DNA from: Lachnospiraceae bacterium
GTDB taxonomy: Bacteria > Bacillota > Clostridia > Lachnospirales > Lachnospiraceae
Direction of reading: 5' to 3'
Assembly (NCBI GenBank): GCA_009774145.1
Contig: VSND01000053.1
Location: 1-31,330, forward strand
Length of the DNA stretch: 31,330 nt
Shown here: positions 24,154 through 31,330 of the stretch, in pieces
Numbering within the stretch: position 1 is the stretch's first letter
How the letters are laid out: each line of letters starts with the position of its first letter
Program-made: the position numbers and the translations under genes
Notes under the pieces: generated by a model
Told to the model about the DNA's origin: nothing
What the model saw: the letters and a program-made list of their open reading frames with translations, nothing else
Databases searched by the model: none

Positions 24154-25923
24154 ATGAGTTTTTATTCGCAGGAGCTTGTGGAGGAGGTCCGTTCCGGAAG
24201 CGATATTGTGGACGTGATCTCCGGTTATATAAAACTGCAGCGGAAGGGCAGCAATTATGTGGGTGTATGTCCCTTCCATAACGACAGGAATCCTTCCATG
24301 TCCGTCAATCAGCCAAGGCAGATCTATCACTGCTTCAGCTGCGGGGCAGGCGGGGACGTGTTTAAATTTGTGATGGAATATGAGAACCTGACGTTCCCGG
24401 AGGCAATGAAGGTGCTGGCGGACCGCGCCGGTATTACGCTTCCGGAGCAGGATACTTCCAGAGAGGCGAGGCAGCAGGCGGATCTGAAAGCACAGATCAT
24501 GGAACTGAACAAACTGGCCGCGAAATATTATTACTATACACTGCGGCAGCCGGCAGGAAAGCAGGGGCTTGACTATCTGCTGGGAAGGCAGCTTACCAGA
24601 GAGACGATCCAGAAGTTCGGACTGGGCTATGCGGATAAATACAGCAGCAGCCTGTACCAGTATCTGAAAAGCAGGGGATATTCCGATTCGCTTCTGAAAG
24701 AATCCGGACTTATGCAGGTGGATGAAAAGCGCGGTATGTACGACAAGTTCTGGAACCGGGTTATTTTTCCGATCATGGATACGCATAACCGGGTCATTGG
24801 TTTCGGCGGGAGAGTGATGGGGGATGGAAAGCCCAAATATCTGAATTCACCGGAGACAAGGGTCTTTGATAAGAGCCGCAACCTTTACGGGCTGAATCTG
24901 GCACGAATGAGCCGGAAACCGAATATCATTCTGTGTGAAGGCTATATGGATGTGATCGCCATGCATCAGGCGGGCTTTCACCAAGCGGTTGCATCCCTCG
25001 GCACAGCGTTTACGCAGCAGCAGTCAGTCATACTGAAGCGGTATACCAGTGAGGTGCTTCTCACCTATGACAGCGATGAGGCGGGGGTAAGAGCGGCGCT
25101 TCGGGCAATTCCGATTCTGAAGGATGCAGGTCTGACGGCGAAGATCATCAACATGGAGCCATACAAGGATCCGGATGAATGTATCAAGGCGGAGGGAACA
25201 GAGCGCTTTCAGAAGCGGATCGACGAGGCTGAGAGTAGTTTCTTTTTTGAAATCCGGATGCTGGAGAGACAGTATGATTTCAGGGAGCCGGAGAGCAAGA
25301 CCGCATTCTACCGTGCACTGTCCGAAAAGCTTCTGGAATTTGAACAGGGAATTGAAAGGAACACTTACATAGAGGCGGCAGCAGAAAAATATCATCTGAC
25401 GTATGAACAGCTTCTTCATATGGTAAATCAGACCGGAGTGAAGCTGGGCGGGCTTACAAGAGCGCCTGCGCCGGCAGAGCCTTCCGGACGCAGGAGGAAA
25501 AAAGCAGAGGATGGAAGCCTTCGCTCCCAGTGTCTTCTGATCACCTGGATGAGTTCGGGAGACCGGATGTTCCGAAATATCAGAAAATATGTGAAGCCGG
25601 AGGAATTTACAGACCCTCTCTGCCGGAGAGTGGCGGAGCTTCTTACAGAGCAGTGGGCGTCGGGAAAACTGAATCCTGCGTCTTTGTTTCAGCATTTTAC
25701 AGAGGAAGAGGAGCAGCAGAAGGTGTCCGCCATGCTTCAGGGCAGCATTCCGGTCCTGTCGCCGAAGGAGGAGGAGAAGGCTCTGCAGGAGACGATTCTT
25801 CGGGTAAAACAGAGCAGTATCGCCTGGCAGACGGAGCATATGGACCCGAATGACGTGGAAACGATGCAGAAAATCATACAGAAACGCCGGGAAATTGAGA
25901 AATTGCATATTTCTTTGGATTAA
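24154..25923 (+). CDS. dnaG: DNA primase
   Basis: A 589-residue primase that makes RNA primers at the replication fork. The start at 24154 (MSFYSQELVEEVRSGSDIVD) matches family N-termini; the ribosome binding site is weak (CAGGTG). The CHC2 zinc finger is complete (Cys39, His42, Cys60, Cys63). The catalytic core and TOPRIM domain follow: GFGGRVMGDGKPKYLNSPET, ILCEGYMDVIAMHQAGF and LLTYDSDEAG. The C-terminal DnaB-interacting region is present from about residue 440. Between dgt and rpoD, in a version of the classic macromolecular synthesis operon. Confidence 0.97.
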   Translation: MSFYSQELVEEVRSGSDIVDVISGYIKLQRKGSNYVGVCPFHNDRNPSMSVNQPRQIYHCFSCGAGGDVFKFVMEYENLTFPEAMKVLADRAGITLPEQDTSREARQQADLKAQIMELNKLAAKYYYYTLRQPAGKQGLDYLLGRQLTRETIQKFGLGYADKYSSSLYQYLKSRGYSDSLLKESGLMQVDEKRGMYDKFWNRVIFPIMDTHNRVIGFGGRVMGDGKPKYLNSPETRVFDKSRNLYGLNLARMSRKPNIILCEGYMDVIAMHQAGFHQAVASLGTAFTQQQSVILKRYTSEVLLTYDSDEAGVRAALRAIPILKDAGLTAKIINMEPYKDPDECIKAEGTERFQKRIDEAESSFFFEIRMLERQYDFREPESKTAFYRALSEKLLEFEQGIERNTYIEAAAEKYHLTYEQLLHMVNQTGVKLGGLTRAPAPAEPSGRRRKKAEDGSLRSQCLLITWMSSGDRMFRNIRKYVKPEEFTDPLCRRVAELLTEQWASGKLNPASLFQHFTEEEEQQKVSAMLQGSIPVLSPKEEEKALQETILRVKQSSIAWQTEHMDPNDVETMQKIIQKRREIEKLHISLD

Positions 25924-25960
25924 GGATAAAATATGAACAATTATGGAAGGAAGAACCAGT

Positions 25961-27061
25961 ATGGAAGAAAATATGGTGAAATTCAGTGAAAAATTGAAAG
26001 AGCTGCTGGCGACTGCAAAGAAAAAGAAGAATGTTCTGGAGTATCAGGAGATCAGCGATTTTTTCAATGATATGGAGCTGGATGCGGAAAAGTTTGAGAA
26101 GATCCTTGATTTTCTGGAACAGAACAATATCGATGTGCTTCGCATCACGGATGATGACGACGACAATATTATCTTAAGCGACGAAGATGATGTGGATGTA
26201 GAGCAGATCGACCTGTCCGTTCCGGACGGAGTCAGCATTGAGGATCCGGTCCGCATGTATTTAAAAGAGATTGGAAAGGTTCCGCTCCTGAGCGCTGAAG
26301 AAGAGATCGACCTGGCAAAACGGATGGAGCTTGGAGATGAGGAGGCGAAAAAGCGTCTGGCAGAAGCCAATCTTCGTCTGGTAGTCAGCATTGCAAAGCG
26401 CTATGTGGGCAGAGGGATGCTGTTTCTCGATCTGATTCAGGAAGGCAATCTGGGGCTGATTAAGGCCGTGGAAAAGTTCGATTATCGGAAAGGCTATAAA
26501 TTCAGTACCTATGCAACCTGGTGGATCCGTCAGGCGATCACAAGGGCGATCGCAGACCAAGCAAGGACGATCCGTATTCCGGTGCATATGGTGGAGACCA
26601 TTAACAAGCTGATTCGGGTATCCAGACAGCTTCTTCAGGAGCTGGGAAGAGAGCCTCAGCCGGAAGAGATTGCAGAGGAGATGAACATGCCGGTGGAGCG
26701 TGTCCGTGAGATTCTGAAGATCTCTCAGGAGCCGGTGTCTCTGGAGACTCCGATTGGCGAAGAGGAGGACAGCCATCTGGGGGATTTCATCCAGGATGAC
26801 AATGTGCCGGTTCCGGCAGAAGCGGCCGCCTTTACGCTTTTGAAGGAGCAGCTGGTGGAGGTACTTGGAACTCTGACGGAGAGAGAGCAGAAGGTACTGC
26901 GCCTGCGTTTTGGACTGGACGACGGGCGGGCACGCACACTGGAAGAGGTAGGAAAGGAATTTAATGTAACCCGTGAGAGAATCCGCCAGATTGAGGCGAA
27001 GGCGCTCAGAAAGCTCCGCCATCCAAGCAGGAGCCGGAAGCTGAAGGATTTTCTGGATTAG
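25961..27061 (+). CDS. rpoD: Primary RNA polymerase sigma factor (sigma-A)
   Basis: A 366-residue housekeeping sigma factor. An AAGGAAG site selects the ATG at 25961; an in-frame ATG 18 bases upstream overlaps that region and lacks a well-spaced site. Region 1.1 is short and ends in an acidic run (DDDDDNIILSDEDDVDVEQ). Region 1.2 begins EDPVRMYLKEIGKVPLLSAE. Region 2 contains LDLIQEGNLGLIKAVEKFDY and YKFSTYATWWIRQAITRAIA. Region 4.2 contains RTLEEVGKEFNVTRERIRQI and ends HPSRSRKLKDFLD. It should recognise the TTGACA/TATAAT promoters seen elsewhere in the window. Confidence 0.98.
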   Translation: MEENMVKFSEKLKELLATAKKKKNVLEYQEISDFFNDMELDAEKFEKILDFLEQNNIDVLRITDDDDDNIILSDEDDVDVEQIDLSVPDGVSIEDPVRMYLKEIGKVPLLSAEEEIDLAKRMELGDEEAKKRLAEANLRLVVSIAKRYVGRGMLFLDLIQEGNLGLIKAVEKFDYRKGYKFSTYATWWIRQAITRAIADQARTIRIPVHMVETINKLIRVSRQLLQELGREPQPEEIAEEMNMPVERVREILKISQEPVSLETPIGEEEDSHLGDFIQDDNVPVPAEAAAFTLLKEQLVEVLGTLTEREQKVLRLRFGLDDGRARTLEEVGKEFNVTRERIRQIEAKALRKLRHPSRSRKLKDFLD

Positions 27062-27070
27062 GAGAAGGAC

Positions 27071-27832
27071 ATGCAGTTGTCTAAGAGGATGCAGCATCTG
27101 ACTTTCCTGATCACGGAAGGGAACCGGCTGGCGGATGTGGGAACGGATCATGGCTATGTCCCGATCGCTCTGGTGAGGGACAAAAGGATTCCTTCCGCCA
27201 TCGCGATGGATGTGAACCGGGGACCGCTTGCCCGTGCCGGGAAACATATCCGGGAATCCGGGCTTTCTACATATATAGAGACCCGCCTGTCCGACGGACT
27301 TGCGAAGCTTGGACCAGAAGAGGTGGATACCGTATTGATTGCCGGGATGGGCGGAATGCTGACCCGGAGGATTCTGAAGGAAGGCGGGCACTGCCTGCAT
27401 ACAGTGAAAGAGCTGGTTCTGCAGCCGCAGTCAGATATTCACAGAGTAAGGGAGTGGCTGTGTGAGAACGGGTATCAGATCACAGCGGAGGATATGGTGG
27501 AGGAAGACGGGAAATATTATCCCATGATGCGGGCGGTTCATGGGCAGGAGCGGAAGCTTTCGCAGACGGAACTGTACTATGGAAAGGGAGAGATTCAAAG
27601 AGCGCCGGAGGTGCTGCATTCCTGTCTTCAGGCGGAGCTTTCCAGAAGCCGGAGGCTTCTGGAGATTCTGCGGCAGAACGGGCAGGAAGGAACCCGGCGG
27701 GCGGCGGAAGTGGCGGAAAGCATCAGACGGATCAGCAGCTGCTGTAAAGAGACGGTACATTGTCCGACATCGGAGCAGTCAGCCGGACAACAGATTATGA
27801 ACAGGAGGATGTTTCCAGATGAAATGCAGTGA
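27071..27832 (+). CDS. trmK: tRNA (adenine(22)-N1)-methyltransferase
   Basis: A 253-residue SAM-dependent methyltransferase that methylates A22 in the D-arm of tRNAs. Motif I is LADVGTDHGYVPIAL (about residues 20-34), followed by AMDVNRGPLARAGKHI, a post-I acidic motif and the family-specific VLIAGMGGML. The C-terminal half is helical. It starts 9 bases after the rpoD stop and overlaps the Nif3-like gene by 14 bases; the pairing trmK-Nif3-like downstream of rpoD is standard in Firmicutes. Confidence 0.93.
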   Translation: MQLSKRMQHLTFLITEGNRLADVGTDHGYVPIALVRDKRIPSAIAMDVNRGPLARAGKHIRESGLSTYIETRLSDGLAKLGPEEVDTVLIAGMGGMLTRRILKEGGHCLHTVKELVLQPQSDIHRVREWLCENGYQITAEDMVEEDGKYYPMMRAVHGQERKLSQTELYYGKGEIQRAPEVLHSCLQAELSRSRRLLEILRQNGQEGTRRAAEVAESIRRISSCCKETVHCPTSEQSAGQQIMNRRMFPDEMQ

Positions 27833-28589
27833 GATATGCGCCCTGATCGAACAGGAGTATTCGCCGGAATATGCCTGTGACTGGGACAATGTGGGGCTGC
27901 TGGCAGGCAGACGGGATAAAGAAGTGAAGAAGATCCTGCTGGCGCTGGATGCGACGGATGAGACCGTACGTATGGCGGTGGAGAAGGAGGCGGATCTTCT
28001 GATCACACACCATCCCTTGATCTTTTCACCGGTCAGGCGGGTTACGGATGAGGATCTGATCGGGAGACGGCTGATTACCCTGATACAGCATGATATTTCT
28101 TATTATGCCATGCATACCAATTACGATACCAGAGGGATGGCGGATCTGGCGGCAGGGCTTTTAAAGCTCGATGAATGCACCGTTCTGGAAGAGGTCAGAG
28201 ACGGGGAGGGGATCGGAAGAGTTGGTGTTCTGCCCGGACGTATGACGCTTGAGGAATGCGCCGGCCTGGTAAAAGAAGTATATGATATCCCGAATGTGAG
28301 GCTGTTTGGTCCGCCGGATGCACAAGTCCGTCTGGCTGCCGTCTGTCCGGGAGCCGGGAAGAGTACCGTGAAGGAGGCGCTGCGTTTCGGCTGTGATGTA
28401 TACATCACAGGGGACATCGACCATCATACCGGGATTGATGCGGTGGACCAGGGACTGTGCATCATTGATGCGGGGCACTATGGAATTGAGCATATCTTTA
28501 TGAAAGATATCAGGGACTACCTGGAAAAGGTACTGACAGGGGTGCGTATGGAGTGCGTACCTGTGAAGCATCCATTTACCGTTGTCTAA
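27819..28589 (+). CDS. Nif3-like dinuclear metal center protein
   Basis: A 256-residue Nif3/YqfO-family protein, often named GTP cyclohydrolase 1 type 2-like although the true activity is uncertain. Metal-ligand motifs are present: ADLLITHHPLIF, YAMHTNYD and the C-terminal DAGHYGIE. Residues CDWDNVGLLAGRRDKEVKKI are characteristic of the N-terminus. The protein is the short form and lacks the extra PII-like middle domain found in B. subtilis YqfO. AGGAGG within the end of trmK provides its ribosome binding site. Confidence 0.92.
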   Translation: MKCSEICALIEQEYSPEYACDWDNVGLLAGRRDKEVKKILLALDATDETVRMAVEKEADLLITHHPLIFSPVRRVTDEDLIGRRLITLIQHDISYYAMHTNYDTRGMADLAAGLLKLDECTVLEEVRDGEGIGRVGVLPGRMTLEECAGLVKEVYDIPNVRLFGPPDAQVRLAAVCPGAGKSTVKEALRFGCDVYITGDIDHHTGIDAVDQGLCIIDAGHYGIEHIFMKDIRDYLEKVLTGVRMECVPVKHPFTVV

Positions 28590-28662
28590 AAACCGTGCAG
28601 GCCCGAAACAGGTACAGAGGGTTCTGGCGGATCAGAATGAAAGCAAAAAGGGGGGCGTACAT

Positions 28663-30315
28663 ATGAGACAGATCGTTGTAGAAGGAAAGAAAAGAGAAGT
28701 GCCGGACGGCATGACTTATCTGGAACTTGCGAAAGAATATCAGAAGGATTATCTGCATGATATTGTGCTGGTGCTGGAAAACGGCAAGATGCGGGAGCTG
28801 TTCCGCAGGGTGAAAAATGACAGTGTGGTGACGTTTTTGACCACCGGGCATACGGACGGGCACAAGACATATAAGCGCAGCGCCACGCTGCTTCTTTTAA
28901 AAGCGATCTTTGATGTGGCGGGAAAGGAAGCGGTTACGGGGATTAAGATTCACTTTTCCGTAAGCCAGGGATATTACTGTACAAGTAAATATCTTAAGCC
29001 GGATGCTGCTTTTCTTGATCAGGTTCAGGCTCGTATGGAGGAACTGGCAGCTCAGTCGATCCCCATTCGGAAAAAGACGGTTCCGGTGGAGGAGGCAATT
29101 GAAAACTTTTCCCGCCGCGGAATGAAGGATAAGGCGAAACTGTTCTGGTACCGGAGAAGTTCCAGCGTAAATATCTATGATCTGGACGGTTTTGAAGATT
29201 ATTATTATGGATATATGGTCCCGGATACCGGTTATCTGAAATATTTTAAACTGATTCCGTACGACGAAGGCTTTGTGCTGGAATTCCCGCCGGCCAGGAC
29301 GCCGGAGACTTTCGCTCCCTTTAAGCCGGAGCAGAAGCTGTTCCTGACCCTTAAAAATTCCACGAAGTGGAGCGAGGTACTGGAAGTGGCGACGATCGGG
29401 GCGCTGAATGAACAGATCACCTGCGGAAACATCGGCAATATCATACTGGCGCAGGAAGCGATCATGGAAAAGCAGCTGGGAAATATAGCGGCACAGATCG
29501 CATCCCGGCAGGACAAAAAGCTGATCATGATTGCCGGGCCGTCTTCTTCCGGAAAGACAACGTTCTCTCACAGACTGTCCATTCAGCTTCTGGCGCATGG
29601 ACTGCGGCCGCATCCGATCGGAGTGGACAATTATTTTGTGGAGCGGGAGGATACTCCGAAGGACGAGGATGGAAATTATAACTTTGAATGTCTCGGTGCC
29701 ATGGATATTGAACTGTTTAACAGTCAGATGAACGCCCTGTTAAGAGGCGAGGAAGTATCCATGCCGACCTTCAATTTCCTGACCGGAAAGAAGGAATATA
29801 AAGGAAATACGCTGAAGTTGGGACCGGAGGATGTCCTGGTCATTGAGGGGATCCACTGTCTGAATGACGCGCTGTCCCATTCCCTGCCGAAGGAGAACAA
29901 ATTCAAGATTTATCTGAGTGCGCTGACGCAGTTGAATATCGATGAGCATAACCGGATTGCTACGACGGATGGCCGTCTGCTCCGCCGCATGGTAAGAGAC
30001 GCCAGGACCAGAGGCGCCGGGGCGAAAAAGACGATTTCCATGTGGCCGTCTGTGCGCCGCGGAGAGGATGAGAATATCTTCCCGTATCAGGGGGATGCGG
30101 ATGTGATGTTTAATTCCGCGCTGATCTATGAACTGTCTGTGCTGAAACAGTATGCAGAGCCTCTGCTGCTTGGAATCCGGCAGGGAGAACCGGAATATAC
30201 AGAGGCAAAGAGACTTTTGAAGTTCCTGAATTATTTTCAGGGAATCGACAGTAATCTGGTGCCCAATAATTCGATACTGAGAGAATTTATCGGAGGCTCC
30301 TATTTTAATGTGTAA
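28663..30315 (+). CDS. Nucleoside (uridine) kinase with TGS/ThrRS-like N-terminus
   Basis: A 550-residue protein. The chosen ATG follows GGGGGGCG; a TTG-like upstream extension lacks support. Residues 1 to about 65 resemble a TGS domain (IVVEGKKREVPDGMTYLELA), residues 65-270 the second additional domain of threonyl-tRNA synthetase, and from about 285 a uridine kinase/phosphoribulokinase-type P-loop domain (GPSSSGKT, residues 292-299; GVDNYFVEREDTPKDEDGNY; VLVIEGIHCLND). This fused form is known in Firmicutes and Thermotoga. The product may phosphorylate a nucleoside; what the synthetase-like part binds is unknown. It stands 73 bases after the Nif3-like gene. Confidence 0.9.
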   Translation: MRQIVVEGKKREVPDGMTYLELAKEYQKDYLHDIVLVLENGKMRELFRRVKNDSVVTFLTTGHTDGHKTYKRSATLLLLKAIFDVAGKEAVTGIKIHFSVSQGYYCTSKYLKPDAAFLDQVQARMEELAAQSIPIRKKTVPVEEAIENFSRRGMKDKAKLFWYRRSSSVNIYDLDGFEDYYYGYMVPDTGYLKYFKLIPYDEGFVLEFPPARTPETFAPFKPEQKLFLTLKNSTKWSEVLEVATIGALNEQITCGNIGNIILAQEAIMEKQLGNIAAQIASRQDKKLIMIAGPSSSGKTTFSHRLSIQLLAHGLRPHPIGVDNYFVEREDTPKDEDGNYNFECLGAMDIELFNSQMNALLRGEEVSMPTFNFLTGKKEYKGNTLKLGPEDVLVIEGIHCLNDALSHSLPKENKFKIYLSALTQLNIDEHNRIATTDGRLLRRMVRDARTRGAGAKKTISMWPSVRRGEDENIFPYQGDADVMFNSALIYELSVLKQYAEPLLLGIRQGEPEYTEAKRLLKFLNYFQGIDSNLVPNNSILREFIGGSYFNV

Positions 30316-30373
30316 GGTCTGCGTATGCAGGCAGCAGAGCTTTGACAGCGTCTGAAGGTCTGGAGAGATCTGT

Positions 30374-30407
30374 CCGGAAAAAGGAACAGGAAAGTTCCTT
30401 TTTCCGG
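30374..30407 (+). terminator. Hairpin terminator after the uridine kinase gene
   Basis: A perfect 14-bp inverted repeat (CCGGAAAAAGGAAC with GTTCCTTTTTCCGG) and a 6-base loop. The inner GGAAC/GTTCC stem followed by five T residues can act as a terminator for the plus strand, and the symmetric A run allows the same on the minus strand. Confidence 0.7.
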
Positions 30408-30487
30408 CAGAATATTCCAACAGGGCGAAAGTGTATGGAAAGGGAGATAAAAGCGTTCCCCGGGAACAGCTGACGGGAGTTTGTATT

Positions 30488-31150
30488 ATGAAAAAATTTA
30501 TAAAAGAAAGATATCTCATACCTCTTGGGGTATGGTTTGTTGTTTATATGGCATTATTTCTGTATCTGGAGGTATGCGAGCCGGAGTCCGTGCATTTGAT
30601 CTTCTGCGGGATGGACCGTAAGATTCCGTATGTGCAGGCATTTGTCTATCCATATCTGAGCTGGTTTCCGTATATTTGTGTATGTGCATATTCTGCGGTT
30701 CGGAATCTGGAAGACAAGGATTACAGGAAGGCGGTCTTTTTCCTGACGGCAGGCATGAATGTATTCCTGCTCATCTCTTATGTCTGGCCCACGGGTCTGG
30801 ATCTCCGGGAGGGGATCGTATACAACACGGCGGTGCCCAGCGGATATCTGATGCAGTTTGTACAGGCGGTAGACACACCAACGAGCGTATTTCCAAGTAT
30901 GCATGTGTATGTAACACTGGTGCTCCAGTATACACTGGAGATACAGAAAGGAAGACTGGCCATGAGAAAGATATGGGCCGGAAGGATTCTGGCAGCGGCG
31001 ATCATTCTGTCCACCATGTTCACGAAGCAGCATTCGGTTCTGGATGTGCTTGGAGCGTTTTTGCTGTTTGGACTGCTGGCTGCCGGATATTGCAGATATT
31101 CTTATTTTGGCATGCAGATTCATAGAAAGTATGTGAAAACGGTTGAATAG
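30488..31150 (+). CDS. PAP2-family phosphatase, membrane protein
   Basis: A 220-residue polytopic membrane protein of the PAP2/inositol-phosphotransferase group. GGGAG precedes the ATG at 30488. Six hydrophobic segments are visible. The PAP2 motifs appear in the second half: FPSMHVYVTLVLQY (motif 2, around residues 137-150) and FTKQHSVLDVLGAF (motif 3, around 178-191), with the catalytic His residues facing the outer membrane side. Motif 1 (KxxxxxxRP) is not obvious, as is common in this subgroup. Likely substrates are lipid phosphates or undecaprenyl pyrophosphate-type molecules. Confidence 0.85.
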   Translation: MKKFIKERYLIPLGVWFVVYMALFLYLEVCEPESVHLIFCGMDRKIPYVQAFVYPYLSWFPYICVCAYSAVRNLEDKDYRKAVFFLTAGMNVFLLISYVWPTGLDLREGIVYNTAVPSGYLMQFVQAVDTPTSVFPSMHVYVTLVLQYTLEIQKGRLAMRKIWAGRILAAAIILSTMFTKQHSVLDVLGAFLLFGLLAAGYCRYSYFGMQIHRKYVKTVE

Positions 31151-31173
31151 ATGAATAAAAATTTTCCATTACA

Positions 31174-31202
31174 TGGACAAAAAGGGAAAAACAGGTTACA
31201 AT
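31174..31202 (+). promoter_or_regulatory. Sigma-A promoter of rnpB
   Basis: TGGACA (31174-31179), a 17-base spacer and TACAAT (31197-31202): five of six consensus bases in each element. The predicted transcription start near 31209 agrees with the beginning of the RNase P RNA. Confidence 0.85.
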
Positions 31203-31209
31203 AAGTATG

Positions 31210-31330
31210 ACAGCAAGTAAGACAGACAATCGCGGCTGACATTCGTTCAGACGAGGAAAGTCCGGGCTTCACAGGGCAGGATGCCGGATAACGTCCGGTG
31301 GAGGTGACTCCAAGGCCAGTGCAACAGAAA
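31210..31330 (+). ncRNA. rnpB: RNase P RNA component, 5' part (3' end outside window)
   Basis: The catalytic RNA that trims tRNA 5' leaders. The conserved region GAGGAAAGTCCGGGCTTC (about 31253-31270) is followed by CACAGGGCAGGATGCCGGATAA, GGAGGTGACTCC and AGTGCAACAGAAA, which are hallmark core sequences of bacterial RNase P. The window ends inside the molecule, so type A or B cannot be finally decided. The start is set from the promoter at 31174-31202 and is accurate to a few bases. Confidence 0.93.

Overview
The window looks like the chromosome of a low-to-mid GC Clostridia, most probably a member of the Lachnospiraceae (Blautia/Dorea-like). The reasons are strong AGGAGG ribosome binding sites, sigma-A promoters often with an extended -10, the gene order dgt-dnaG-rpoD-trmK-Nif3, an AmmeMemoRadiSam pair, a Cys/Gly-rich 'high-cysteine' protein and paired ECF sigma/anti-sigma genes. 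The assignment is inference; no database was searched. The window opens inside leuS and closes inside rnpB (RNase P RNA). No tRNA gene, insertion sequence, phage gene or CRISPR array was found.

Layout. 1-1692: 3' part of leuS. 1823-2948: an AT-richer island with two unrecognised small genes. 3466-5538: a divergent EF-G paralogue that lacks the catalytic His and the NKxD Asn, with its own promoter and terminator. 5668-9431: a CLC transporter with fluoride-clade features, a zinc-ribbon protein, a poly(ADP-ribose) glycohydrolase-like protein (TIGR02452), an unknown protein and a membrane-anchored XRE regulator. 9475-10628 (minus strand): a Cys-rich repeat protein followed by two small helical proteins. 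10767-12787: a zinc-dependent phospholipase C-like protein and a UMF1-type MFS transporter. 12861-16220: a 19-codon stump of an aldo/keto reductase, a MEMO/LigB-AMMECR1 fusion, its radical SAM partner and a tandem-Nudix protein.

16425-20484: two consecutive envelope-signalling modules. The first is a SigV/RsiV-like ECF sigma plus anti-sigma (lysozyme-sensor type) with an apparent ECF autoregulatory promoter. The second is an ECF-like sigma, a membrane partner with an Ig-like ectodomain and a DUF4349 lipoprotein, preceded by a 10-bp-period direct repeat that looks like a response-regulator box. 20623-23033: an isoamylase/GlgX-type GH13 protein whose nucleophile and transition-state Asp are both Asn, translationally coupled to a DUF5662 protein. 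23129-28589: housekeeping cluster dgt, dnaG, rpoD, trmK and a Nif3-like protein. 28663-31150: a TGS/ThrRS-like-uridine kinase fusion and a PAP2-family membrane protein. From about 31210: rnpB behind a near-consensus sigma-A promoter.

The best candidates for new biology are the Cys-rich protein with its two small partners, the apparently dead GH13 coupled to DUF5662, the altered EF-G paralogue, the MEMO-AMMECR1/radical SAM pair followed by a double Nudix protein, and the two different sigma/anti-sigma modules placed in tandem.
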